A stretch of 64,000 nucleotides of DNA, from assembly GCF_029338555.1 (NCBI RefSeq), contig NZ_CP119989.1, forward strand, positions 558,001-622,000, given 5' to 3'. Positions 51,663 through 60,391 of the stretch are shown here, piece by piece. Under the pieces are notes generated by a model. The model was given only the letters and a program-made list of their open reading frames with translations, made no database searches and was not told the origin of the DNA. The stretch is from Halobaculum marinum (GTDB lineage: Archaea > Halobacteriota > Halobacteria > Halobacteriales > Haloferacaceae). How positions within the stretch are numbered: the first letter of the stretch is position 1; the number at the start of each line of letters is the position of its first letter. The translations under genes and the position numbers were made by a program.

Positions 51663-52501
51663 GCGGGCCGACCGCCGAGGAAGACGAGACACACCGGAGT
51701 GCCCGAGGTGACGCCGACATCGACGCCGCCGCAGTGGACCCGAGCGACGTCGAGGCGCGCCCGGCGTACGGCGACGCGTGGGTGTACGAGAGCATCGTCG
51801 GCGCGCTCCCCGGCATCTCCCTCTCGAAGCCCGCGGCGATCGGCCTCCAGGTGGTGATCTTCGAGGGCGGCGTCCTCGCGCTCGCGGCGCTGTACGACCT
51901 GTGGGCGGCGGTGCCCGCGGGCACCGTCGCCGTCGGCGTCGCCGCCGTCGGGAGCTACTTCATGCTGACCCTCGGCGGCGAGAACCGTCGCCTCGACGTG
52001 GCGGAGACGTACTACCGGCTGTTGTTCGGGTCGAGCATCGAGGTCGTACTGGCGGTGCTGGCGTTCGTCGCGGTCGTCACCCACCTGTTCGTCACCGACC
52101 CCGCGACCGTCGGCCAGCCGTCGGCGGCGGCCCGCCTCCTCCCGATTCCGATCGCGACCGCCTCGGAACCGATCGTGACCGAACTGTTCGGTGCCGACCC
52201 GCCGACGCCGGTCGTCTTCCTCGCGTTGCTGGTGTTGTGGGACCTGTGCTACCGGATCGGCACGTCGTGGTGGACGGCGGTCGTCTCGTTGTACCGCGAA
52301 CTCCGCCTGTCGCCGGGACCGGGGACGCGGCGGCGCTTTCGCCGACTCGACGCGCTCAACGTCGGCTTCGCCGTCGCCCAGCTGGCGCTCGTCCCGTTCA
52401 TCGCCGACCGACCGGTGCTGTTGCTCGCGATGTGTGGGCACGTCGTCGCCGTCACCGCCGTCTCTGGAACGGCTATCGCGCTGTCGCTGCGCGCCGAGTG
52501 A
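51659..52501 (+). CDS. Polytopic membrane protein coupled to the SDR gene
   Basis: The product has 280 residues. After an acidic N-terminal 45 residues there are about six hydrophobic segments (AIGLQVVIFEGGVLALAALY; VAVGVAAVGSYFML; SIEVVLAVLAFVAVV; TPVVFLALLVLWDLCYRIGT and two near the C-terminus). A cytoplasmic loop SLYRELRLSPGPGTRRRFRR contains basic residues. No transporter motif recognised. GTG start within the GTGA overlap with the epimerase stop suggests translational coupling. Confidence 0.8.
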   Translation: MSGPTAEEDETHRSARGDADIDAAAVDPSDVEARPAYGDAWVYESIVGALPGISLSKPAAIGLQVVIFEGGVLALAALYDLWAAVPAGTVAVGVAAVGSYFMLTLGGENRRLDVAETYYRLLFGSSIEVVLAVLAFVAVVTHLFVTDPATVGQPSAAARLLPIPIATASEPIVTELFGADPPTPVVFLALLVLWDLCYRIGTSWWTAVVSLYRELRLSPGPGTRRRFRRLDALNVGFAVAQLALVPFIADRPVLLLAMCGHVVAVTAVSGTAIALSLRAE

Positions 52502-52523
52502 CCGCCGAGAAGTCAGATCGGGC

Positions 52524-52694
52524 TTACTCGCCCTTGATCGTCTTGAACTGGTCCAAGAGTGCCTCGGCCGACTCGCCGGAGTCGTACGTCACCCTGCCGC
52601 GGTACTCGCTGCGTTCCTCGGCGAAGTCGGCGTCGACGCGGGTCTTCTGTTCCCGCCGCTCGTGCTCCTCGTCGTCGTAGGCACCCATTGACAT
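52524..52694 (-). CDS. DUF5786-like small acidic haloarchaeal protein
   Basis: The product has 56 residues beginning MSMGAYDDEEHERREQKTRV and ending LLDQFKTIKGE, with a central RSEYRGRVTYDSGESAEALL. From memory this is the family catalogued as DUF5786. The frame has AT-rich TTATACAAT about 27 bases upstream. A frame in another phase over 52513-52707 is Arg-rich and rejected. Function unknown. Confidence 0.8.
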   Translation of the reverse strand: MSMGAYDDEEHERREQKTRVDADFAEERSEYRGRVTYDSGESAEALLDQFKTIKGE

Positions 52695-52805
52695 GGTACG
52701 GTATCACGTAGCAAATTGTATAATAAATATGTATCGGTCGTTCACACCGTACATATCGGGTATCGGGCGCGTGTCACTCCGAGCGGAGGGTTGAAACCGC
52801 CCGCC

Positions 52806-52824
52806 CACACCAGTATCTGGTGTG
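52806..52824. promoter_or_regulatory. Perfect palindrome overlapping the start codon at 52822
   Basis: CACACCAG TAT CTGGTGTG: 8-base arms with a three-base loop. The GTG start (52822-52824) forms the end of the right arm, so an RNA hairpin here would bury the start codon, or a regulator binding DNA would block initiation. Confidence 0.55.
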
Positions 52825-53862
52825 GCACGCCCGCTTCGGTTCAGATACGCCCCCGGCACGTGGTCGCAGTCGCGGATCCACGACGATCTCTACCGCCCGC
52901 TCGACGACAACCTCGGGGCGACCGAGCGCGACCCGTGGTTCGCCCCGCCCGCGGGGTACGACGCCCGTCGCTTCGACATGGACGACGGGAGCCTCGCGCT
53001 GTTCTGTTGGACCGACGACGGCGACGGGCCGACGGGCGTCGGCGGCGGCGCCGGCGCCTACTGGCTCGGTAACACCGAGACGCCGTCGTCGCTGTGGCGG
53101 ACGGAGAAGTACGCACTCGCGGACGTGCCGTTCGCGGTGACGCGGTGGGCCGAGCGCGAACTGCTCGCCGTGCTGTACGAGGACGAGCCGTGGTTCGAGG
53201 ACTTCCCGCACCTCGCGTGGTACTTCCTCCCGGTGCTGTGCTCGAAGGACGGCTCGGGGACGACCCGGGAGTTCTTCCGCGAGCACGCCGCGGGGTTCCC
53301 CGACGCCGACCGCTTCGACGCGCTCGGCTTCTACGAACAGTTCCTCGCGACCGGCATCCTCGACGACGAGCGCGAGGAGATGGCGAGCAAACTCGGCACC
53401 AGCGAGTACCTCGACCTCACCCGCATGACGGCGACGATGGGCGAGTTCGACGTGGCCCGCCTGCTCGTGAACGCCGGCTACGACATCGAACCGGAAATCG
53501 AGGTGACGACCGACCACGTCATCGACTTCCGCGCGACCCACGACGACGGCACCTCGACGCTCGTCGAGGTGACCCGCCCGGTCGCACCCAATCTGCGGTC
53601 GGCGGGCACGCCCTCCGCCGCCGTCCGCGACACCGTCGAGACGAAGACGAGCGGCCAACTGGAGGCCCACGGCGGCGGCGTCACGCTGTTCGTCGACTGC
53701 TCGTCGTTCCCCGACGACGACTGGTTCGCCGTCCGCGGCGAGCAGCCCGACGTGGGCCACCGGCCCGCCGTCGTGTTCCGCTCGCGGCCGGACGGCCGGA
53801 CGGAGGCGTACAAGAAGGGGAGCGTCCCGCTCGACATGGACGCGGCGCTGGAGTGGGTGTAG
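52822..53862 (+). CDS. DUF5784-like haloarchaeal protein
   Basis: The product has 346 residues with no membrane segment. ARPLRFRYAPGTWSQSRIHD opens it; GAYWLGNTETPSSLWRTEKY, LAWYFLPVLCSKDGSGTTRE and EYLDLTRMTATMGEFDVARL are conserved-looking blocks, and VIDFRATHDDGTSTLVEVTR plus LFVDCSSFPDDDW suggest a PD-(D/E)xK-like nuclease fold (a hypothesis). From memory the family is DUF5784. The start is GTG inside a palindrome; no ATG gives a better N-terminus. Confidence 0.8.
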   Translation: MARPLRFRYAPGTWSQSRIHDDLYRPLDDNLGATERDPWFAPPAGYDARRFDMDDGSLALFCWTDDGDGPTGVGGGAGAYWLGNTETPSSLWRTEKYALADVPFAVTRWAERELLAVLYEDEPWFEDFPHLAWYFLPVLCSKDGSGTTREFFREHAAGFPDADRFDALGFYEQFLATGILDDEREEMASKLGTSEYLDLTRMTATMGEFDVARLLVNAGYDIEPEIEVTTDHVIDFRATHDDGTSTLVEVTRPVAPNLRSAGTPSAAVRDTVETKTSGQLEAHGGGVTLFVDCSSFPDDDWFAVRGEQPDVGHRPAVVFRSRPDGRTEAYKKGSVPLDMDAALEWV

Positions 53863-53958
53863 CGGTCGTCGAAAAGCCCGGGACGGGTGACTGAGCCGGT
53901 TCCCAGGCGAACATCGTGGCGCTGCGCGGCGGGGGCGAACCGCCGCGCGGTCGATTCG

Positions 53959-54243
53959 TTAGAACGAGACGGGGTCTGGCCCGTCCTCGCCGACGCTCGG
54001 GGCGTCGCGGTCGCTGTAGAAGCGACGACCGACGGCCTCGTGGCCGACGCCGCCCCACAGCGTCATCATCACGTCGTCGGCGGAGTGGAACGTCTCGGAG
54101 CCGAGGCGACCGAGTACGGCGCCGATGGTGTCGGAACCGTCCTGCAGTTCGATCCGCGTGTCGCCGTACGCGTCGATGAGTTCGCCGCTCGTCGCGGGGT
54201 ACTCGTGGGCCGCCAACTGGTCTTCCGTGCCGTTCAGGCGCAT
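53959..54243 (-). CDS. DUF5789-like small haloarchaeal protein
   Basis: The product has 94 residues beginning MRLNGTEDQLAAHEYPATSG, with DGSDTIGAVLGRLGSETFHS and C-terminal EAVGRRFYSDRDAPSVGEDG. It matches a small haloarchaeal family I remember as DUF5789. A TTG at 54246 just upstream is unlikely as the start. GTTACATAC at 54264-54272 is the TATA element about 25 bases upstream. Function unknown. Confidence 0.8.
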   Translation of the reverse strand: MRLNGTEDQLAAHEYPATSGELIDAYGDTRIELQDGSDTIGAVLGRLGSETFHSADDVMMTLWGGVGHEAVGRRFYSDRDAPSVGEDGPDPVSF

Positions 54244-54429
54244 CAACTACTCGGATGTCGAGGGAGTATGTAACGATTGTCCATGTACGACCTTCGTGAG
54301 AACGGTAGTCTTTAACGTATTATAATGCCCTTTCATCGCACGGCGTGCTGGTGATTTCTCGACCCGGAGACGCGGTGTCGGCGGTCCGACCGGAACGACC
54401 TTCCGCCCGGGTCGCCCGGGGTACGGTAA

Positions 54430-55236
54430 ATGGTGATCGCGGACCTCCACGCCCACACCACTGTCTCCGACGGGACGCTCACGCTCGACACGCTGGTCGC
54501 GGCGGCGCGCCGGGCCGACCTCGACGCCGTCGCCGTCACCGACCACGACCGGATCCACCCCGACCTCGACGCGCCGGTGACCGTCCGCGACGGCGTCACC
54601 GTCGTCCGCGGCATCGAACTCCGCGTCGACACCGGGGACAACGGCGAGCGCGTCGACCTCCTCGGCTACGGCGTCGGCGACGACGACGCGCTGCGCGCGG
54701 AGTGTGACCGCCTGCAGGCCGACCGAATCGACCGCGGGCGCCGGATCATCGAGAACGTCGAGGCCCACCTCGGCGTCGACCTCGACCTCGAACCCCGCGA
54801 GGGACTCGGGCGCCCGCACATCGCCCGCGCCATCCACGAGAGCGACGCCGACTACGACTACACGGGCGCGTTCGACCACCTCATCGGGAACGACGGCCCC
54901 TGCTACGTCCCGCGGTCGGTGACGCCGGTCGAGCGGGGGGTCGACCTCCTGCGCGACGCCTGCGCCGTCGTCGGCCTCGCGCACCCGTTCCGCTACGACG
55001 ACCCCGCGGCGGCGCTGGACCTGTGTGTCGAGTACGACCTCGACGCAGTCGAGCGCTTCTACCCGTACGGCGACGCGGTCGCGACCGACCCCGAACGTGT
55101 GGAGGCGCTGGCGGCCCAGCACGACCTGCTGCTCACGGGGGGCACCGACGCCCACGGCGAGGAGTTGGGCGTCGACGGCCTCGACGCCGAGCACTGGGCC
55201 GCGGTCAGCGCGCGCTTGCCGGAGGCGCGGAGTTAA
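54430..55236 (+). CDS. PHP-domain phosphoesterase
   Basis: The product has 268 residues. DLHAHTTVSDG (5-15) and AVTDHDRI provide the first metal ligands, RGIELRVD the conserved Glu, GLAHPFRYDD and GGTDAHGE the later His/Asp ligands. Length and motif order fit trinuclear PHP enzymes such as nucleoside bisphosphate or oligonucleotide phosphatases. It has an 80-100 base leader if TTTAAC at 54311-54316 is its TATA box, unusual in this window. Its stop codon lies in a 19-base tandem duplication. Confidence 0.9.
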   Translation: MVIADLHAHTTVSDGTLTLDTLVAAARRADLDAVAVTDHDRIHPDLDAPVTVRDGVTVVRGIELRVDTGDNGERVDLLGYGVGDDDALRAECDRLQADRIDRGRRIIENVEAHLGVDLDLEPREGLGRPHIARAIHESDADYDYTGAFDHLIGNDGPCYVPRSVTPVERGVDLLRDACAVVGLAHPFRYDDPAAALDLCVEYDLDAVERFYPYGDAVATDPERVEALAAQHDLLLTGGTDAHGEELGVDGLDAEHWAAVSARLPEARS

Positions 55237-55256
55237 GCCGGAGGCGCGGAGTTAAG
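55219..55256. repeat. 19-base perfect tandem duplication at gene junction
   Basis: CCGGAGGCGCGGAGTTAAG occurs at 55219-55237 and again at 55238-55256. The first copy encodes the last residues and stop codon of the PHP gene; the second supplies GTTAAG, the TATA-like element 25 bases before the next ATG. Both copies would serve either role. Confidence 0.9.
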
Positions 55257-55280
55257 TACGACTGGGCGCCTTCTGCGTGT

Positions 55281-55454
55281 ATGCAGTGTCACTACTGTGA
55301 CCGGGACGCCGCCTACGCCGCCGAGCGCGGCGGTCTCAGGGTCGGGCTGTGCGAGTCGCACTTCCGCGACCGCGTCGAGGAACTCGCCGAGAGCGAGGGG
55401 CTCGAAGCCATCCGAGAGCAGGTGGACGTGACACAGACCGACCGGGAGTCGTAA
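55281..55454 (+). CDS. 57-residue zinc-binding protein (DUF6757-like)
   Basis: The product begins MQCHYCDRDAAYAAERGGLR and continues VGLCESHFRDRVEELAESEG; C-x-x-C followed by C-x-x-H gives a plausible zinc site, then a helix. From memory it matches DUF6757. The promoter is the second copy of the tandem repeat. Confidence 0.75.
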   Translation: MQCHYCDRDAAYAAERGGLRVGLCESHFRDRVEELAESEGLEAIREQVDVTQTDRES

Positions 55455-55493
55455 CGGTCCCGCGTTCCACGCCGCTCGTCCTCCCTCCCCCGC

Positions 55494-56021
55494 TCACCAC
55501 AGCAGGTCGACGCCGAACACGTACAGCGCCGCCAGCGCCGACTCGAACACGAGCGTGCCGACCGCCGACAGCAGCGCGAACCGGCGCACGTCCATCTCCG
55601 CGAGTCCCGCGGGGACGGTGAGCATCCCGCGCGTGAACAGCAGCGAGTTCGAGACGGGGACGACGACCTGCCCCCAGCGGTCGAACCAGCCGTCGAACTT
55701 GTCGAGGCGCTCCTCGCTCACGCGGAACCACCGCTTCTGGAGGAGCCACTCGCGCCCGCCGCGCTGGGCGACGACGAACAGCGCCGTCTGGCCGACCGTC
55801 GCGCCGAGTACCGCGACGGCAAGGACGGCGACGACGGTGTCGACCGAGTGCCCGAACAGGAGGAGCGACCCGGGGACGATCAGTTCGCTCGGCATGAAGT
55901 ACATCAGCATCGCCCCCTCCAGCACGAAGACGGCGAACAGGACGACGAGCGCGTACTCCGAGGCCAGCAACGACTCCAGCCACGCGGGCATCGCGCCGAT
56001 CTGGAGGGGCGAGAGCGTCAC
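55494..56021 (-). CDS. DedA/SNARE-associated family membrane protein
   Basis: The product has 175 residues from GTG 56021. Segments LLASEYALVVLFAVFVLEGA, VDTVVAVLAVAVLGATVGQT and two C-terminal helices surround ELIVPGSLLLFG and KFDGWFDRWGQVVVPVSNSL, the typical DedA reentrant loops with Glu and Arg/Gly residues. DedA proteins are lipid scramblases or flippases and affect membrane energetics. A frame extends to 56066, but TATATC at 56044-56049 lies just inside it, so the GTG is the leaderless start. Confidence 0.85.
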   Translation of the reverse strand: MTLSPLQIGAMPAWLESLLASEYALVVLFAVFVLEGAMLMYFMPSELIVPGSLLLFGHSVDTVVAVLAVAVLGATVGQTALFVVAQRGGREWLLQKRWFRVSEERLDKFDGWFDRWGQVVVPVSNSLLFTRGMLTVPAGLAEMDVRRFALLSAVGTLVFESALAALYVFGVDLLW

Positions 56022-56043
56022 GGACGCGGCTTGCCTGTCGCCC

Positions 56044-56049
56044 GATATA
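56044..56049 (-). promoter_or_regulatory. TATA box deciding the DedA start
   Basis: TATATC on the minus strand, 23 bases before GTG 56021 and within the longer alternative frame, so transcription would begin after that frame's ATG. Confidence 0.55.
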
Positions 56050-56136
56050 GGGTTTGTGTCATTCACCGCCCGGCGGGAGTCGCGTCCCGGGCGGGCCGGT
56101 CGAACCAGTTATCGGCGACGGTCCCTGAGCCGGGGT

Positions 56137-56730
56137 ATGGAACGGTTCCAGAACACCGGCCAGCCAGACTGGGACTGGTGGGGGCGACTGTGGCCGACGC
56201 CGGGAGCGACGCTGCGGGACCTCGGTGTCACCTCCGGCGACGCGCTCGTCGAAATCGGCAGCGGCAACGGCTACTTCGCGCTCCCGGCCGCGCGGGTCGT
56301 CGACCCCGCGCCGGTGTACGCGCTCGACCTCGACGAGGCGCTGCTCGCGGAACTGTCGACGCTCGCCGAGATGGCCGGCATCGACAACGTCGACCCCGTC
56401 CACGGCGACGCCCGCGACCTCGCCGACCACGTCCCCGCCGACGTCGACGTCTGCCTGCTCGCCAACGCCTTCCACGGGGTCGGCGAGCCGGCCCCGTTCG
56501 TCGAGGCGGTCGCGGACGTGCTGGCCCCCGACGGGCAGTTCGTCGTCGTCAACTGGGACACTCGGCCGCGCGAGGAGACGACCGTCGCGGGCGAACCGCG
56601 CGGCCCGCCGACGGACCTCCGGCTGTCGCCCGCGGAGACGGAGCGGCGCGTCACCGCCGCGAGTGACTTCCGCCAGGTCCGGCACGTCGACCTGCCGCCG
56701 TACCACTACGCGATGGTGTTCGAGCGGTAA
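56137..56730 (+). CDS. SAM-dependent methyltransferase, class I
   Basis: The product has 197 residues. [18 protein letters not shown] is motif I for SAM binding, [11 protein letters not shown] the acidic loop, [12 protein letters not shown] motif II and [13 protein letters not shown] motif III. The N-terminus [23 protein letters not shown] is seen in small metabolite or arsenite-type methyltransferases. Substrate unknown. CAGTTATCGG supplies the TATA-like element about 27 bases before the ATG. Confidence 0.85.
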   Translation: MERFQNTGQPDWDWWGRLWPTPGATLRDLGVTSGDALVEIGSGNGYFALPAARVVDPAPVYALDLDEALLAELSTLAEMAGIDNVDPVHGDARDLADHVPADVDVCLLANAFHGVGEPAPFVEAVADVLAPDGQFVVVNWDTRPREETTVAGEPRGPPTDLRLSPAETERRVTAASDFRQVRHVDLPPYHYAMVFER

Positions 56731-56807
56731 GCTCCTCGTTCGCGCGAGTGCCGGTCGCCGACGCCGCGAGCGCGGGCTTTAGGTCGACCCCGGGCAGACA
56801 CTCCCCC

Positions 56808-57788
56808 ATGTTCCCCACCGACCGGCCTCGCCGCCTGCGGACCGACGGCGTCCGCTCGCTGGTCTCCGAGACGAGCCTCTCGGCGTCGGACCTCATCGCG
56901 CCGGTGTTCGTCGACGCGACGACCGACGAGCGCGTCGCCATCGAGTCGATGCCCGGCCACGAGCGCGTCCCCGTCGACGAGGCGGTCGCGCGCGTCGAGG
57001 AGGTGCGCTCGACCGGCGTCGAGGCGGTGATGGTGTTCGGCATCCCCGAGTCGAAGGATTCGGTCGGCTCCCGCGCGTACGCCGAGGACGGCGTCGTCCA
57101 GCGCGCCGTCCGCGACATCGCCGCGGAGACGGACGCGTACGTGATCACCGACGTCTGCATGTGCGAGTACACCGACCACGGCCACTGCGGGGTCGTCGAG
57201 GAGCACGCCGAGACGGACCCGACGCTCACGGTGAAGAACGACGAGACGCTCGACCTGCTCGCTCAGACGGCGGTCTCGCACGCCGAGGCGGGCGCCGACA
57301 TGGTGGCGCCGTCTTCGATGACCGACGGAATGGTCGGCGCCATCCGCGCGGGACTGGACGACGCCGGGTTCAGCGAGGTGCCGATCATGAGCTACGCCGT
57401 GAAGTACGAGTCGTCGTTCTACGGCCCGTTCCGCGACGCCGCCGACGGCGCGCCCGCCTTCGGCGACCGTCGGCACTACCAGATGGACCCCGCGAACCGG
57501 CGCGAGGCGACGCGCGAAGCCCGCGCCGACGTGGAACAGGGTGCGGACGTGCTGATGGTGAAGCCCGGGCTCCCGTACCTCGACATCGTCCGCGACGTGC
57601 GCGAGGGCTTCGACCTGCCCGTCGCCGCCTACAACGTCTCCGGAGAGTACGCGATGCTCCACGCCGCGGCCGACCGCGGGTGGCTGGATCTGGAGGCGAC
57701 CGCCCGCGAGTCGCTGCTGTCGCTGAAGCGCGCGGGCGCGGACCTGATCCTGACGTACTTCGCCGAGGACGTGGCCGAGTCGCTGTAA
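56808..57788 (+). CDS. hemB: Porphobilinogen synthase (delta-aminolevulinate dehydratase)
   Basis: The product has 326 residues. The catalytic zinc cysteines lie in [11 protein letters not shown] (C117, C119, C127). The two active-site lysines are in [14 protein letters not shown] (K199) and [10 protein letters not shown] (K252). It condenses two aminolevulinate molecules to porphobilinogen for heme, siroheme and cobalamin. GCTTTAGG is the TATA-like element about 27 bases before the ATG. No other tetrapyrrole genes are nearby. Confidence 0.95.
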   Translation: MFPTDRPRRLRTDGVRSLVSETSLSASDLIAPVFVDATTDERVAIESMPGHERVPVDEAVARVEEVRSTGVEAVMVFGIPESKDSVGSRAYAEDGVVQRAVRDIAAETDAYVITDVCMCEYTDHGHCGVVEEHAETDPTLTVKNDETLDLLAQTAVSHAEAGADMVAPSSMTDGMVGAIRAGLDDAGFSEVPIMSYAVKYESSFYGPFRDAADGAPAFGDRRHYQMDPANRREATREARADVEQGADVLMVKPGLPYLDIVRDVREGFDLPVAAYNVSGEYAMLHAAADRGWLDLEATARESLLSLKRAGADLILTYFAEDVAESL

Positions 57789-57855
57789 CGGCGCCGGACA
57801 CGCGGCGACTCCCAGAACACGAACCGTTTTACGCCCCTCCGACACACCCACCGTC

Positions 57856-58917
57856 ATGCACCGGCCGGCGGTCCCCGACCCGTACATCGAAGAGGTCGCC
57901 CAGCGCACCGACTTCTCGGTCGACGACGTGCGTATCGGCCTCCGGGTCCTCCACGACGCCGTCCAGTCGCGGATCGCAGAGCAGTACCGCCGCGCCCGCG
58001 ACGACGACACACCGAACCACCTCCTCACCGACGACGCCGCCTCGGCGTGGTTCGCGTTTGCCTTCGCCGACCTCCGGGCGGAGTTGGAGGCGGCGGGCTA
58101 CGAGATGGACGCCGACCTGCTGGCGGCAGTCGCCGCGGTGAACATGACCGTGTTCCAGGAGGTCCACGACCGCACCGTCTCGTTCCCCCGGGCGCTCGCC
58201 GACCGCAGCGACACGCCGTTCTTCTACCCCGTCTACGTCGAGAAGCCCGACTGGTGGCGCGAGGCCGAGACGCGCACGCTCCGCTCGCTGGTCGGCCTGC
58301 TCGACGCTGGGTCGTCGCCGGCGGCCGCACTCGACGCGTGGGCGGTGAACCTCGCTGGGATGGACGCCGACGAGTGGGCGGCGGTTCGCGGCGTCGAGCC
58401 CGACCGCGTCCGTTCGAACGCCGCCGACGCGCCCGACCCCGCACCCGAAGCCGCAGACGGCCTCCGCGCGGAGGCGCGCGAGGGCGTCCCGGACGGCCCC
58501 TACGACCCCGCGACGGACCGCCTGTTCGTCCCGACGACCGACCAACTCGCCGCCGCTCGGGAGGCGGAGGCGCAGGCGGGAGACGACACAGAGGCGGACC
58601 CGGATCCGGGCGTGGACGAAGCCACGGATCCGGACGTAGATGTGAAGGCGGACCCAGCCACGGATCCGGACACAGATGCGGACGCGGACCCAGAAGCGGG
58701 CCCGGACACAGACCCGGACCCCGACCGCCTCTCGGACATCGACCCCGAGGACCTCCTCGCGGGTGACGTCGACGTGGCGGACCTCCCGGAGTTCGCCGTC
58801 CAGGGCGGCGACGACGGCGACGACGCCGACGAGGGCGGCGAGCGATTCATCGACGGCGCCGCGGCGTTCGAGCGCGAGGACGAACGTGGAGAGGCGGACG
58901 ACGGCGGCGGCAGGTAG
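57856..58917 (+). CDS. Haloarchaeal protein with Asp-Pro repeat tail
   Basis: The product has 353 residues. An N-terminal helical domain (about 1-190: VPDPYIEEVAQRTDFSVDDV; LLTDDAASAWFAFAFADLRA; NMTVFQEVHDRTVSF; FFYPVYVEKPDWWREAETR) resembles no family I know. From about 250 to 300 there is a low-complexity stretch of Asp-Pro and Ala-Asp units (TDPDTDADADPEAGPD), then an acidic C-terminus. It starts at an ATG 27 bases after TTTTACG. Cytoplasmic; function unknown. Confidence 0.75.
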   Translation: MHRPAVPDPYIEEVAQRTDFSVDDVRIGLRVLHDAVQSRIAEQYRRARDDDTPNHLLTDDAASAWFAFAFADLRAELEAAGYEMDADLLAAVAAVNMTVFQEVHDRTVSFPRALADRSDTPFFYPVYVEKPDWWREAETRTLRSLVGLLDAGSSPAAALDAWAVNLAGMDADEWAAVRGVEPDRVRSNAADAPDPAPEAADGLRAEAREGVPDGPYDPATDRLFVPTTDQLAAAREAEAQAGDDTEADPDPGVDEATDPDVDVKADPATDPDTDADADPEAGPDTDPDPDRLSDIDPEDLLAGDVDVADLPEFAVQGGDDGDDADEGGERFIDGAAAFEREDERGEADDGGGR

Positions 58918-58985
58918 CCGCCGCAGACGACACGTCGACCCCACGTGGCGACAGGTAGATACCGCGTGGAGTCGTCCGCTCGACC

Positions 58986-59351
58986 ATGACTGACTGGCGT
59001 GCGGTCGCGTGGGGCGCACTCGTCTTCCTCGTCGTCGCGGCGTTCGGCACGGCGATCCCGGTCGTCGGCCAGATCGGCGCGGGCCTGCTCGGCGGCGCCG
59101 TCGCCGGCTACCTCGCCGGTGGCGGCCTCGGTAACGGCGCCTACCACGGCCTGCTCGCGGGGTCGGTGACGGGCGTCGCCTACACCGTGTTGTTCGCGCT
59201 GCTGGGGAGCGTCTTCGGCCTCGCCGGCGCCGGCCCGCTCGGGGGGCTGGTCGGCGGCGCGGGGGTGTTCCTCCTCGGCTTCGTGGTCACGCTCGTGTTC
59301 GCCATCGACTCGGCCATCGCCGGCGCCGTCGGTGGCGTGTTGGCGGAGTAA
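58986..59351 (+). CDS. DUF5518-like membrane protein
   Basis: The product has 121 residues, almost entirely hydrophobic with four helices and many glycines (GLLGGAVAGYLAGGGLGNGA, AGAGPLGGLVGGAGVFLLG). From memory the pattern matches DUF5518 of haloarchaea. Function unknown. Confidence 0.75.
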   Translation: MTDWRAVAWGALVFLVVAAFGTAIPVVGQIGAGLLGGAVAGYLAGGGLGNGAYHGLLAGSVTGVAYTVLFALLGSVFGLAGAGPLGGLVGGAGVFLLGFVVTLVFAIDSAIAGAVGGVLAE

Positions 59352-59390
59352 GTGCGGCGAGGGCGGGTGTGAGGCGGGGAGACTGCTCCC

Positions 59391-59891
59391 TCAGCGGTCG
59401 AGGTACTCCTGCTGGATCGCGACGACCTCCGAGGAGTCGGCACACTCGCTGTAGCGGCGCAACGGCTCCTCGTTGAGTTCGAGGAACGTCTCCCCCCACG
59501 TGAACTTCGCGAGCACGCGCTCGGCGTGGTCGGGCTCGCCGAGGATACACAGCGCGGCGGCGAACGCCTCGACGGTCGTCAACTGCATCGGGCGACCGAA
59601 GTTCACGGGGTTGGCGGCAACGAGGTACGGGAGCGCGCGGTGTTCGCCCGGGAGCGAGAAGCGGGCCTCCCCGGCCGACTCCCAGGAGCAGTCGAGCGCG
59701 ACGAGCGTCTCCCCGGCGTCGCCGTCGGCGTCCGCCGGTGACAGCGCTCGCTCGGCGTGGGGGTTGAGCACGACGCCGTACGGCGTCGCCGCGTCCGACC
59801 GGTGGAGTTCGGTCAGGTCGAACTTGGCGAGCTTCCGGGCCGTGCACTTGTCGGGGTCGTCGTCGCCCTCGTACCGAACGTGCAGGTCCAC
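59391..59891 (-). CDS. tsr3: Tsr3 homologue (rRNA aminocarboxypropyltransferase, DUF367)
   Basis: The product has 166 residues. Starts [20 protein letters not shown]; conserved blocks are [44 protein letters not shown] and [15 protein letters not shown]. Tsr3 transfers the aminocarboxypropyl group from SAM to a hypermodified pseudouridine in small-subunit rRNA; archaeal members are expected to do the same. GTG start with CGCTTATTCG about 27 bases upstream. Confidence 0.9.
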   Translation of the reverse strand: MDLHVRYEGDDDPDKCTARKLAKFDLTELHRSDAATPYGVVLNPHAERALSPADADGDAGETLVALDCSWESAGEARFSLPGEHRALPYLVAANPVNFGRPMQLTTVEAFAAALCILGEPDHAERVLAKFTWGETFLELNEEPLRRYSECADSSEVVAIQQEYLDR

Positions 59892-59987
59892 ACGTGAGGC
59901 GAGACGGCGGCGGCGAATAAGCGCCTCGGAGTCGCGGACCTCCCGCCACAGCGTCCGTGGCGGTGCGGCACCGCGGCGGTGCCGACC

Positions 59988-59995
59988 GATTCAAG
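59988..59995 (+). promoter_or_regulatory. TATA-like element fixing GTG start at 60020
   Basis: GATTCAAG ends 25 bases before the GTG at 60020 and after the alternative ATG at 59957, so only the shorter protein is likely from this promoter. Confidence 0.5.
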
Positions 59996-60019
59996 CCGCC
60001 GGCGGCAACCGGCGGAGAC

Positions 60020-60370
60020 GTGACACACACGGCGACCGCCCGGGCGTACTACCGTGCCATCGACGACGGCGAGTACGACGCCCTCGCCGACCTCCTCGCG
60101 CCCGAGTTCGTCCACGAGCGGCCGGACCGAACGATCTCGGGGCGTGCGTCGTTCGTGTCGTTCATGCGAGAGCGACGGCCTCGAACCGACACCGAACACT
60201 CGGTCGACGCGATGTACGCGCCGGTGGCGGGACCAGCCTCCGAAGCCGTCGCTCGCGGGCGACTCCGCGGCAGCGACGGGGAGGACCTGTTCGGCTTCGT
60301 CGACGTGTTCGCGTTCGCGTCGGCGGAACCGGACGCATCGATCGATCGGCTCACGACGTACACGCGCTGA
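60020..60370 (+). CDS. SnoaL/NTF2-like domain protein
   Basis: The product has 116 residues. VTHTATARAYYRAIDDGEYD then LADLLAPEFVHERPDRTISG, SFVSFMRERRP and FGFVDVFAFASAEPDASIDR show the cone-shaped NTF2/SnoaL fold used by isomerases, cyclases and binding proteins. Leaderless GTG start. It converges on the SerRS gene with 21 bases between stops. No catalytic partner is evident. Confidence 0.8.
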   Translation: MTHTATARAYYRAIDDGEYDALADLLAPEFVHERPDRTISGRASFVSFMRERRPRTDTEHSVDAMYAPVAGPASEAVARGRLRGSDGEDLFGFVDVFAFASAEPDASIDRLTTYTR

Positions 60371-60391
60371 CGCGAGGACGTGGGGTCGCGC

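Noticed and set aside
52513-52707. 64-residue minus-strand frame
   Set aside because: Basic and unstructured; the overlapping frame 52524-52694 encodes a recognisable haloarchaeal small protein.
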